Assembly (NCBI GenBank): GCA_937886445.1
Contig: CALGBY010000094.1
Coordinates: 1-15,898, forward strand
Direction: 5' to 3'
Source of the DNA: an uncultured Clostridia bacterium
GTDB lineage: Bacteria > Bacillota > Clostridia > Christensenellales > Aristaeellaceae
DNA length: 15,898 nucleotides
Part shown: piece after piece, positions 1 through 6,535 of the stretch
Layout: every line of letters begins with the position of its first letter
Numbering within the stretch: the first letter of the stretch is position 1
The notes under the pieces: generated by a model
Told to the model about the DNA's origin: nothing
Databases searched by the model: none
The model's input: only the letters and a program-made list of their open reading frames with translations
Program-made: the position numbers and the translations under genes

Positions 1-135
1 CGATGGCGAGTGAATTTTTCAACAGATTCGCTTGCAGAAATTGAAGGTTTACTGGCGGTAAATCTTAATTTCTGCAAGATGAAGATGCTGGAAAAGGCAC
101 CGTTCAGCGTGCTGGCGAATTGTGCGGTATTGCCT
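1..135. repeat. Truncated copy of a TA-flanked inverted-repeat element (family A)
   Basis: This is the end of a small non-coding element cut by the window start. Reading the reverse complement from 134, it begins GGCAATACCG and matches the complete copy at 14743-14936: 36 of 39 bases for 134-96 against 14744-14782, and 44 of 50 for 50-1 against 14861-14910. The interior (51-95) differs from that copy. It carries a hairpin core at 43-64 that also occurs in the 12673-12832 element. The boundary is a TA at 136-137, which is the first two bases of the rnfB stop codon read on the minus strand. No transposase is present, so it is MITE-like. The family name is mine. Confidence 0.75.
31..78. repeat. 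Long hairpin in the family A element, downstream of rnfB
   Basis: A perfect 12-bp inverted repeat (CTTGCAGAAATT at 31-42 with its complement at 67-78) encloses a second short stem, TTTAC with GTAAA, and a loop of about five bases. Transcribed from rnfB it would form a stable 3' stem-loop. No T-rich run follows on the minus strand, so it is more likely a stabilising or processing structure, or simply part of the mobile element, than a standard intrinsic terminator. Confidence 0.6.
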
Positions 136-929
136 TATTCGATCGTGATGCATTTTGCCACACACACAGAAGCACATTCGCCGCAGCGCGTGCATTTGTC
201 CACATCGATCCTTGCAAAGCCGTCAACCACATGAATAGCGTCATATTTGCATGTCTTCTCGCATCTCATGCAGCCGATGCACGCCTTCATGCAGGCCTCA
301 CGCGCGAGACGTCCGGTATCGCTGTTTCTGCAGCGCACCAGCACGGTAGCATCCTGCGGCTTCAGCTGGATCACTCCGCGCGGACAGGCTTCAACGCAGC
401 TTCCGCAGGCGGTACACTTGTTCTGGTCGATGGTGGCAAGGCCGTGTACGATGCGGATCGCGTCAAACTTGCATACCTTCGTGCAGTCGCCCAGACCAAC
501 GCAGGCAAAGCGGCAGTTTTTCGGTCCGCCCGCCAGACCGCCGGCCATACGGCAGCTCTCATAGCCGTCATAGATGAATCTTTCACGGGTGATACCGCAT
601 TCTCCCTGACAGATCACACGGGCAACCATCGGTTTCTTTTCTTCCACCTCGGCACCCATGATCTCCGCGATGGCCTTGGCCGTCTTGGAGCCGCCTGCCG
701 CGCAGCCGTCCACAGGAGCCTTTCCGTCTACGACCGCCTGGGCAAAACCGTCACAGCCGGGATAACCGCAGGCGCCGCAATTGGCACCGGCAAGGCATCC
801 CCTCACCTTTTCTACGCGTTCATCCACCTGCACATGAAATTTTTTGCTGGCAAAGCTGAGGATCAGGCCGAAGGCTACACCGAGCACGCCCAGAAGCAGG
901 ACGGCAAAGATGATATTAGTGATATCCAT
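135..929 (-). CDS. rnfB: Rnf complex ferredoxin-type subunit RnfB
   Basis: RnfB, the iron-sulfur subunit of the membrane Rnf complex that takes electrons from reduced ferredoxin; 264 aa. Residues 5-27 form the membrane anchor. A 4Fe-4S domain follows with Cys45, Cys51, Cys54, Cys59 and Cys76, then several CxxCxxCxxxC-type ferredoxin clusters, with key cysteines around 143-153, 172-182, 217-227 and 246-260. This is the usual arrangement for clostridial RnfB. The ATG at 929 has an AGGAGGGA-type ribosome binding site about 7 nt upstream. It is the last gene of the rnf operon, starting 13 nt after the end of rnfA. The TAA stop is formed by TA plus the adjoining base of the family A element. Confidence 0.95.
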   Translation of the reverse strand: MDITNIIFAVLLLGVLGVAFGLILSFASKKFHVQVDERVEKVRGCLAGANCGACGYPGCDGFAQAVVDGKAPVDGCAAGGSKTAKAIAEIMGAEVEEKKPMVARVICQGECGITRERFIYDGYESCRMAGGLAGGPKNCRFACVGLGDCTKVCKFDAIRIVHGLATIDQNKCTACGSCVEACPRGVIQLKPQDATVLVRCRNSDTGRLAREACMKACIGCMRCEKTCKYDAIHVVDGFARIDVDKCTRCGECASVCVAKCITIE

Positions 930-942
930 TCTTCATCCCTCC

Positions 943-1539
943 TTACTTGACCAGTCCCTGGAAGCCCATGAAAGCGAGCGCCATCAGGCCGGCGATCACA
1001 AGGCTGCTCGGGAAGCCCTTGAAGCATTTCGGAATATCGGAGGATTCAAGACGTTCGCGTACACCGGCCATCAGCACGATCGCCAGCAGGAAGCCAAGCG
1101 CCCCGAATACGCCGTTCATCACGCTGTAAAGCAGGTTGTAATCATTGTTGACATTCAGCAGCGTTACACCCAGCACAGCGCAGTTCGTCGTGATCAGCGG
1201 CAGATAGATGCCGAGGGAATTGTACAGCGCCGGCATGCTCTTTTTCATGAACATTTCAACAAACTGCACAAGCGCGGCAATGACCAGTATGAAAGCGATG
1301 GTCTGCATGTACACGAGCCCCAGCGCCTTCAAAAGAAGGTTGACAAAGTAAGTCAGAAAGCTGGCCAGACCCATAACAAAGGTCACCGCCAGACCCATGC
1401 CCGCCGCTGTTTCCACCTTGCTGGATACGCCCAGAAAGGGGCAGCATCCGAGGAAGCGTGAGAAAATAAAGTTGTTGCAGAGAACACAGTTTACCATGAA
1501 AAGGAGAAGACTTCCCACTTCAAAGGATTCGGGGTTCAC
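943..1539 (-). CDS. rnfA: Rnf complex membrane subunit RnfA
   Basis: RnfA, an integral membrane subunit of the ion-pumping core; 198 aa with six predicted hydrophobic helices, the normal family length. Diagnostic motifs are NNFIFSRFLG, CPFLGVS (Cys33) and TNCAVLGV (Cys119). By homology to RnfA/NqrE these two cysteines pair with two in RnfE to hold a [2Fe-2S] cluster within the membrane. It starts with GTG at 1539, overlapping the rnfE stop as GTGA, with a strong AAGGAGG upstream; this suggests translational coupling. The RnfA-type end LMALAFMGFQGLVK is conserved. Confidence 0.95.
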   Translation of the reverse strand: MNPESFEVGSLLLFMVNCVLCNNFIFSRFLGCCPFLGVSSKVETAAGMGLAVTFVMGLASFLTYFVNLLLKALGLVYMQTIAFILVIAALVQFVEMFMKKSMPALYNSLGIYLPLITTNCAVLGVTLLNVNNDYNLLYSVMNGVFGALGFLLAIVLMAGVRERLESSDIPKCFKGFPSSLVIAGLMALAFMGFQGLVK

Positions 1540-2174
1540 AGTATCGCCTCCTTATCCTCTTTGTTCTTTTCGATCTTCGCGGTAATGGCATTGACGATCC
1601 CGAGGATCAGGCCGAATACGATGAATCCGCCCGGCGCGAGCACGAACAGAAGCATCGGCTGATAACCGGAGGGCATCACCTGAAGATTGAAGAGCGTACC
1701 GTTGCCGATCAATTCGCGGATCGCGCCGATCAGCGTCAGCGCGAGTGTAAAGCCCAGACCCATACCGGCGCCGTCCACCGCGGAAGCCAGTACGGCGTTC
1801 TTGCTGGCGAAGGCCTCCGCGCGCGCAAGGATGATGCAGTTGACCACGATCAGGGGGATGAAGATGCCGAGGCTTTCATACAGCGAGGGCAGGAAAGCCT
1901 GCATCAGCATCTGGATCATGGTAACAAAGGTGCAGATGACTACGATAAAGCAGGGGATCCTCACCTTATCGGGTATGATCTTTCTGAGCAGAGAAATGAC
2001 CACATTGGAACCGATAAGAACAAAGGTGGCCGCAAGACCCATGCCTACGCCGTTGATGGCGGCCGAGGTCACGGCAATGGTCGGGCAGGTGCCCAGCACA
2101 AGACGAAAAGTGGGGTTTTCATTCAGTATGCCGTTCATGAAAACGCCGCGCAGCGACTGACCGTTCTTAGCCAT
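1536..2174 (-). CDS. rnfE: Rnf complex membrane subunit RnfE
   Basis: RnfE, partner of RnfA in the membrane core; 212 aa and about six hydrophobic helices. It has the family motifs LGTCPTIAVTS (Cys30) and VVNCIILARAEAFASK (Cys113), which supply the other half of the intramembrane [2Fe-2S] site, and the REIIGNG-like segment RELIGNGTLF. The C-terminal tail is lysine- and glutamate-rich. The ATG at 2174 has GGGGAGGTG upstream and lies inside the end of rnfD (8-nt overlap). In the standard clostridial order C-D-G-E-A-B, rnfG should come immediately before this gene; here there is no room for it. Confidence 0.95.
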   Translation of the reverse strand: MAKNGQSLRGVFMNGILNENPTFRLVLGTCPTIAVTSAAINGVGMGLAATFVLIGSNVVISLLRKIIPDKVRIPCFIVVICTFVTMIQMLMQAFLPSLYESLGIFIPLIVVNCIILARAEAFASKNAVLASAVDGAGMGLGFTLALTLIGAIRELIGNGTLFNLQVMPSGYQPMLLFVLAPGGFIVFGLILGIVNAITAKIEKNKEDKEAIL

Positions 2175-3141
2175 TCTTCTTCACCTCCCCGTAGATCCTG
2201 CGTTTTGTATACTTATCGATCAAGGGCGTCGCTATGTTCATCACCAGGATCGCGAAGGTCACGCCTTCAGGATAATTACCGAATTTTCTTATCAATGTCA
2301 CGATCAGACCGCAGCCGAAGGCAAAAATGATCCTTCCCTTGACAAGCATCGGGTTGGTGACATAATCCGTCGCCATGAACACGGCTCCGAACATCACGCC
2401 GCCGCTCAGTACGGCTACCAGCGGATTCATACCGAGGATCAGGCTCATCACAGCCACGGTTCCCACAAATACTACGGGGATATGCCATTTTACAACGCCT
2501 GAGATCAGCAGAATGGCAAAGCCGGCCAGGATCGCCACCTTGCAGGTCTCACCGATCGTACCGGGAATATCTCCCAAAAGCAGGTTCAGGATGGACCAGG
2601 TGCCGGTTTGAGTAGTCACACCGCCAAAATCCGCGGAAGCGATCGCCGTAAGCGGTGTAGCAACGGAAACGGCATCCACACCGGTCTCCATGAATGTGCG
2701 TACCGGCACCACCCAGCCCGTCATCAGGGCAGGCCAGCTTGCAAGCAGTGCGGCACGGGCCGCCAGCGCCGGGTTGAGGAAATTGTGGCCGATACCTCCG
2801 AAAAGCTGTTTCACAATAATGATCGCGAACACACTGCCCACGGCGGGAAGCCAGAGCGGTACGGAACTGGGCAGGTTAAGCGCCAGGATCAGTCCCGTTA
2901 CGGCAGCGGAATAATCACCGATCCGGACGGGCTTTTTCGCCAGCTTCTGCCACACCCATTCCGCCGCTACGGCGGATATCACCGATACGGCGATCACCCA
3001 AAGCGCGTCCGCGCCGAACAGATATACGCCAGCGGCGGCAGGCAGCAGCAGGGCAAGCAGCAGCGTTTTCATTATGCCCTTCGTATCCATGGCTGTATGG
3101 ATATGGGGGCCTGTCGAGAGTCTGATATTCATAGCGCTCAT
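2167..3141 (-). CDS. rnfD: Rnf complex flavin-binding membrane subunit RnfD
   Basis: RnfD, an integral membrane subunit homologous to NqrB that carries covalent FMN; 324 aa from the chosen start, typical length. Hydrophobic helices fill most of the protein, with the family motifs NFLNPALAARA (about 120-130) and DAVSVATPL (156-164). Thr162 (codon 2658-2656) is the expected FMN attachment residue; the usual Ser-Gly-Ala-Thr reads Ser-Val-Ala-Thr here. The ATG at 3141 overlaps the rnfC stop as ATGA. A second ATG at 3132 is better spaced from the AAAGGAGG at about 3144-3151 and is equally plausible (321 aa). A longer in-frame extension to 3231 runs inside rnfC and is not credible. Confidence 0.93.
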   Translation of the reverse strand: MSAMNIRLSTGPHIHTAMDTKGIMKTLLLALLLPAAAGVYLFGADALWVIAVSVISAVAAEWVWQKLAKKPVRIGDYSAAVTGLILALNLPSSVPLWLPAVGSVFAIIIVKQLFGGIGHNFLNPALAARAALLASWPALMTGWVVPVRTFMETGVDAVSVATPLTAIASADFGGVTTQTGTWSILNLLLGDIPGTIGETCKVAILAGFAILLISGVVKWHIPVVFVGTVAVMSLILGMNPLVAVLSGGVMFGAVFMATDYVTNPMLVKGRIIFAFGCGLIVTLIRKFGNYPEGVTFAILVMNIATPLIDKYTKRRIYGEVKKNG

Positions 3142-4502
3142 ATCCTCCTTTGATTGATCAGTTCGCGTGCGTTCTTGAAAGAGGCGACCAGCCACCGCCT
3201 TGCAGGGCAGACATACGCGCAGCTTCCGCACATGATGCAGTCCATGATATGGGCGTCCTTTGCGGCCTTCAGATCATTTCTGTCACACAGGTTCTTCAGC
3301 CTGTACGGATCCAGCCCCATCGGGCAGGCCATTACGCACTTACCACAGCGGATACAGGCGGTCTCTACAGGTGATTTTGACTGCTGATATTCAACAGCCA
3401 CGATGCCGTTGTTGCCTTTCGTTGTCGCGACAGTATCATTCGGCGCGCAGATACCGGTCATAGAGCCGCCGGCAAATATCTTTCCGATGATATCGCTGTA
3501 TCCGCCGCAGGCACCGATGGCATCCTGAAACACCGTGCCGATCCTCAGGCGCAGGTTGTCCGGCTCGCGTACGGCGCCGGTAACGGTCACGATGCGTTCC
3601 ACCAGCGGTTTTCCGTCAATAACGGCATCGGCAACAGCCGCCGCCGTACCCACATTGAGCACCACGCAGTTTGCATCCATGGGCAGCTTCCCGCTGGGCA
3701 CTTCCCTGCCGGTGACCGCCTTGATGAGCTGCTTTTCACCGCCCTGCGGATATTTCGCTTTCAGCACAGCCACCTCAACGCCATCCCGGCCGTAGGCCGC
3801 CTTGCGGATGGCATTCACCGCGTTCATCTTGTTGTCCTCGATCGCGATGATGCCGCGCCGTACATTCAGGGCACGCATAACGGCTCTCAGGCCGTTCACT
3901 ACGCGCATGGGTTCCTCCAGCATCAGGCGGTGATCCGCCGTAAGGAAGGTCTCGCATTCGGCTCCGTTCAGTATCACCGTATCAATGGTCTTGCCCTCAG
4001 GCACGGTCAGCTTGACATGGGTCGGGAAACAGGCGCCGCCCATTCCGCAGATACCGGCATCGCGGATCGCGGGAATGATCATTTCGGGATCAACGCTTTC
4101 CACATTGCCCAGGCCGTGCAGCTCCACCCAGTTATCATTAAAATCATTCTGGATGATCACGCAGGTGCTGGGGCCCTTTTGGAGCATCTGACGCTGCCCG
4201 ACTTCCATTACCGTTCCGCTTACGGAGGCATGCACCGGAATGCCGCGCGGGCCATTCGCTTCACCGATCACCTGACCGATAAGCACCTTGTCACCCTTCT
4301 TGACGCAGGGTGTGCTGGGCGCGCCCAGATGCTGATCCATCGCGATGCATACGGTATCCGATACATACTCTCTGATCGGCTTATCCTTTGTGGGGTTCTT
4401 TCCCGCTCCGGTCGAATGAAGCGGGTGGATTCCGCCACGGAAAGTGTATTTTTTCAAAGCTTCCACCTCTTTCTGTGTGCTGATATTTTCTAATCGAAAC
4501 AT
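3138..4502 (-). CDS. rnfC: Rnf complex NADH-site subunit RnfC
   Basis: RnfC, the peripheral subunit that exchanges electrons with NAD(H) and holds FMN and two 4Fe-4S clusters; 454 aa. The N-terminal FRGGIHP motif, the NuoF-like nucleotide/flavin segment GMGGACFPTHVKL (about 155-168), and two cluster motifs near the C terminus (Cys383/386/389/393 and Cys422/425/428/432) identify it. The ATG at 4502 lacks an obvious ribosome binding site. An in-frame TTG at 4457 (leading into KKYTFRGGIHP) is preceded by AGAGGTGG at good spacing and would give a 439-aa protein starting where most RnfC proteins start; it may be the true start. It follows the FAD-synthetase-like gene by 43 nt with no convincing promoter between them, so co-transcription is likely. 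Confidence 0.94.
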   Translation of the reverse strand: MFRLENISTQKEVEALKKYTFRGGIHPLHSTGAGKNPTKDKPIREYVSDTVCIAMDQHLGAPSTPCVKKGDKVLIGQVIGEANGPRGIPVHASVSGTVMEVGQRQMLQKGPSTCVIIQNDFNDNWVELHGLGNVESVDPEMIIPAIRDAGICGMGGACFPTHVKLTVPEGKTIDTVILNGAECETFLTADHRLMLEEPMRVVNGLRAVMRALNVRRGIIAIEDNKMNAVNAIRKAAYGRDGVEVAVLKAKYPQGGEKQLIKAVTGREVPSGKLPMDANCVVLNVGTAAAVADAVIDGKPLVERIVTVTGAVREPDNLRLRIGTVFQDAIGACGGYSDIIGKIFAGGSMTGICAPNDTVATTKGNNGIVAVEYQQSKSPVETACIRCGKCVMACPMGLDPYRLKNLCDRNDLKAAKDAHIMDCIMCGSCAYVCPARRWLVASFKNARELINQRRI

Positions 4503-4545
4503 AGACTGTTTTCAGGGATATTTGATGTTGATCCTGTAATTATTT

Positions 4546-5106
4546 TCAGGTATCGGCATTTTCTACAGGTTGCGGAATACCCATTCGGTGACCGAGCAGC
4601 GCTTCCGCTTCATCTGTTTTTCCGGCATTGATCAATTCGCGTATGCCGGTGGATGAAAGCTTGCTCCCGTCCTTCATGCGGTATGTTTCCACGATGATGC
4701 AGTCCATACCCGCAGCGCGGCAGTAGTCCTTCAGTTCCCCGCTGCCGAAGGCGCAGCCCTTCCCGAAGCGGTGATCCTCGCCCGCAACGATGCAGGCACA
4801 CGGTATGCTTTTCACAAGACCGTCCAGAAAATCACAGCCGTCCGTATTGCGTACATGCTCGTCAAAGGGAGTCGTGATCATCTCATCCGCCCCGAAGTGC
4901 TTCAGCCAGTATTCACGTTCTGTCAGGCTTGTCAGCAAAACGGATCTGCTGCCGTTGATCTTATCCGCCGGAATGCTGTCAAAGGTATGTACGATAAGGC
5001 TGCAGCCATGCTCATCGGCATATTTTCTTGCCTCACTGAGCAGCTTCTGATGCCCCCTGTGCACTCCGTCAAATGTGCCGAGACACAGCACTGTTTTCCG
5101 TCTCAA
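4546..5106 (-). CDS. Stand-alone FAD synthetase (FMN adenylyltransferase) domain protein
   Basis: This resembles the N-terminal adenylyltransferase half of bifunctional RibF, which makes FAD from FMN and ATP; 186 aa, with no riboflavin-kinase domain (RibF is usually about 300 aa). The nucleotidyltransferase signature GTFDGVHRGH is at 10-19, and the late family motif is SSTGIREL at 151-158. Where RibF commonly has Ser-Ser-Thr-Arg-Ile-Arg, the first Arg is Gly154, so activity or substrate may differ. The start is TTG at 5106, with GGAGA about 10 nt upstream; no better start exists before the GTF motif. It is the first gene behind the operon promoter and directly precedes rnfC. I infer it supplies FAD for flavinylation of Rnf subunits. 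A changed nucleotidyltransferase specificity is the alternative. Confidence 0.85.
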   Translation of the reverse strand: MRRKTVLCLGTFDGVHRGHQKLLSEARKYADEHGCSLIVHTFDSIPADKINGSRSVLLTSLTEREYWLKHFGADEMITTPFDEHVRNTDGCDFLDGLVKSIPCACIVAGEDHRFGKGCAFGSGELKDYCRAAGMDCIIVETYRMKDGSKLSSTGIRELINAGKTDEAEALLGHRMGIPQPVENADT

Positions 5107-5278
5107 GCGTTAAACATCTCCGTTTCCCGGAACCTCTCCGGTCTTTTCCGGTCTGCCGTCCGTACGGCTGTCGGCTGCCGTAAAGCGTTTCCGTCCTGTC
5201 GCGCGTCCTCATAAAGCGATAACGCGCTTTTCAGCCAACACATGAAAAGCATGCCAAACGGATACTCCTTTACGTTCG
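5107..5278 (-). other. Structured 5' leader of the FAD synthetase-rnf operon
   Basis: About 170 untranslated nucleotides lie between the predicted transcription start and the first gene. They contain two perfect adjacent hairpins: GCTTTTCA (5226-5233) with TGAAAAGC (5243-5250), and GCGCGT (5201-5206) with ACGCGC (5222-5227), the two stems sharing two bases. GC-rich complementary stretches follow (about 5115-5185). I see no FMN riboswitch consensus. A possible 49-aa frame (5252 to 5103, overlapping the next start as TTGA) has poor ribosome-binding-site spacing. The region could be a regulatory RNA of unknown type. Confidence 0.45.
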
Positions 5279-5284
5279 CACACA

Positions 5285-5313
5285 ATTATAGCATTCGCAG
5301 ATATTATAGTCAA
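5285..5313 (-). promoter_or_regulatory. Sigma-A promoter of the FAD synthetase-rnf operon
   Basis: On the minus strand, -35 TTGACT (5313-5308), a 17-nt spacer and a perfect -10 TATAAT (5290-5285) are present, giving a predicted transcription start near 5278. It is the only strong promoter seen ahead of the rnf genes, so it probably drives all six. No operator-like palindrome overlaps it. Confidence 0.85.
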
Positions 5314-5456
5314 TCCGAAATAAATCAAAATCGGCCCGGTATCGGCAGTTTTCAGCGGTTTCTATGTGTTTTCAGTATCAGTCCGCCTGCATTCACTGTT
5401 TTTCCTTTGTGCCCTGAGCAGGCTGTGCTCCCTGTGTTTTCGCGATCCGTTTCCGT

Positions 5457-5503
5457 TCAAAAAACAAAAGAGCGGCGCGTTCCCCGAAAAACAGGAACGC
5501 GCC
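5457..5503 (-). terminator. Intrinsic terminator of the maltodextrin operon
   Basis: A perfect 10-bp GC-rich stem (GGCGCGTTCC at 5474-5483 with its complement at 5494-5503) and a 10-nt loop are followed on the minus strand by CTCTTTTGTTTTTTG. It lies about 30 nt beyond the LacI-family gene and separates this operon from the rnf promoter. Confidence 0.92.
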
Positions 5504-5531
5504 GGCGAACTTACGGAAACTGCAAACCTCA

Positions 5532-6530
5532 TTATGTGGAGGCCCGTTCCACCAGTCTGGGAACGGTACAGTAGGACTGCGTCTGAAGCTCGGGCTTGTT
5601 GATCTTGCGAAGGATGAATCTTGCCGCCTCCTGACCCATATCGTACATATCCGCTTCGACCACCGTCAATTGCGGATCGGTGATCATCGAAAAAGGGAAA
5701 TTATCAAAGGTCATCACCGCCATATCCTGCGGAACGCGTACGCCGTGCTCCCGAAGGCACTGCAGGGCTCCCATCGCAAGATAGTTGTTCGTGCAGAGCA
5801 CGACCTCCGGCGGCCTTTCAAGCGCGAGCAGTTCTCTTGTGTGCCGCAGGCCCGCTTCATAGGTACTGTCGCCGCATACCGTGCGGAAGGACAGTTCCTC
5901 CTCTTCAAACACCCGCAGCATACCGGCCCGGCGGCTGAGGGATATCCGGTCCTCCACCTCATCCCCCATCAGAAAAGCCATGCGCCGGTAGCCCTTATCC
6001 AGCAGATAGGCCGCGGCCTCCTGTCCGGCCAGCTCGTGATTGACGTCCATCCAGCAGATGGTCGTTGAAAAATCAGGCCGGCCGATCACCAGATGCGGAA
6101 GCTTCGCGTGCATCAGCATCTGCGCAAGGCTTCTGCTGAGGACCGCCGCGTGTATGATAACGGCATCCGCCTGCTCCTGTGTCATCATGTCACGCACCTC
6201 GGCAGGAGCGTTCTTTGCCGATACATGCTTCATCAGCAGCGAATAGTTCTTCTGATCCAGATACTGTGAAATGCCGGTCATGATCTCAAACATATGCGGG
6301 TTTTCAAACGCGACATTCCGGTGCAGATCCGTAACAAACAGCACGATCCCGCTCCGCTGCCGGGCAAAACTGCGTGCCCGGGCATTGGGCTTATAATCCA
6401 GTTCCTCCGCGATCTTCCGTATTTCCTGCTTGGTCGCCTCCGAAATGGTATAGCTGTCGTTCAATGCCTTGGATACTGTCGAAATAGATACCCCGGCCTT
6501 TCGGGCGATATCAAAGATCGTAACCGACAT
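5532..6530 (-). CDS. LacI-family transcriptional regulator of the sugar operon
   Basis: A DNA-binding repressor of the LacI/GalR family, 332 aa, normal length. Residues 3-25 (TIFDIARKAGVSISTVSKAL) are the helix-turn-helix with the hinge region to about 60, followed by a periplasmic-binding-protein-like sugar-sensing domain (for example IIHAAVLS, RRMAFLMGD, TFDNFPFSMITDPQLT). The ATG at 6530 has GAGGAG 8 nt upstream; the frame extends to a TTG at 6554 but that start is inside the previous gene. It is the last gene of the operon, its start 5 nt past the amylase stop, so it probably controls its own operon through the LacI-type sites at 11846 and perhaps 11961. The inducer is not readable from sequence; a malto-oligosaccharide is the natural guess. 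Confidence 0.93.
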   Translation of the reverse strand: MSVTIFDIARKAGVSISTVSKALNDSYTISEATKQEIRKIAEELDYKPNARARSFARQRSGIVLFVTDLHRNVAFENPHMFEIMTGISQYLDQKNYSLLMKHVSAKNAPAEVRDMMTQEQADAVIIHAAVLSRSLAQMLMHAKLPHLVIGRPDFSTTICWMDVNHELAGQEAAAYLLDKGYRRMAFLMGDEVEDRISLSRRAGMLRVFEEEELSFRTVCGDSTYEAGLRHTRELLALERPPEVVLCTNNYLAMGALQCLREHGVRVPQDMAVMTFDNFPFSMITDPQLTVVEADMYDMGQEAARFILRKINKPELQTQSYCTVPRLVERAST

Positions 6531-6535
6531 CCTGA

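Noticed and set aside
31..78. Hairpin after rnfB as an intrinsic terminator
   Set aside because: There is no T-run after the stem on the minus strand; it is treated as part of the mobile element.
120..950. Long plus-strand open frame opposite rnfB
   Set aside because: It is antisense to a clear rnfB with its own ribosome binding site, and its translation resembles no family.
5107..5278. FMN riboswitch ahead of the flavin gene
   Set aside because: The conserved FMN-element segments (AGGGGxAGTTCAG-like and the ACCGGCGGT-like parts) are not recognisable here.
5103..5285. 60-codon minus-strand frame ahead of the FAD-synthetase-like gene
   Set aside because: Its ATG starts at the promoter's -10 box, upstream of the predicted transcription start. 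Later in-frame ATGs are badly spaced from the AAAGGAG. A structured leader explains the region better, although the TTGA overlap with the next gene is noted.
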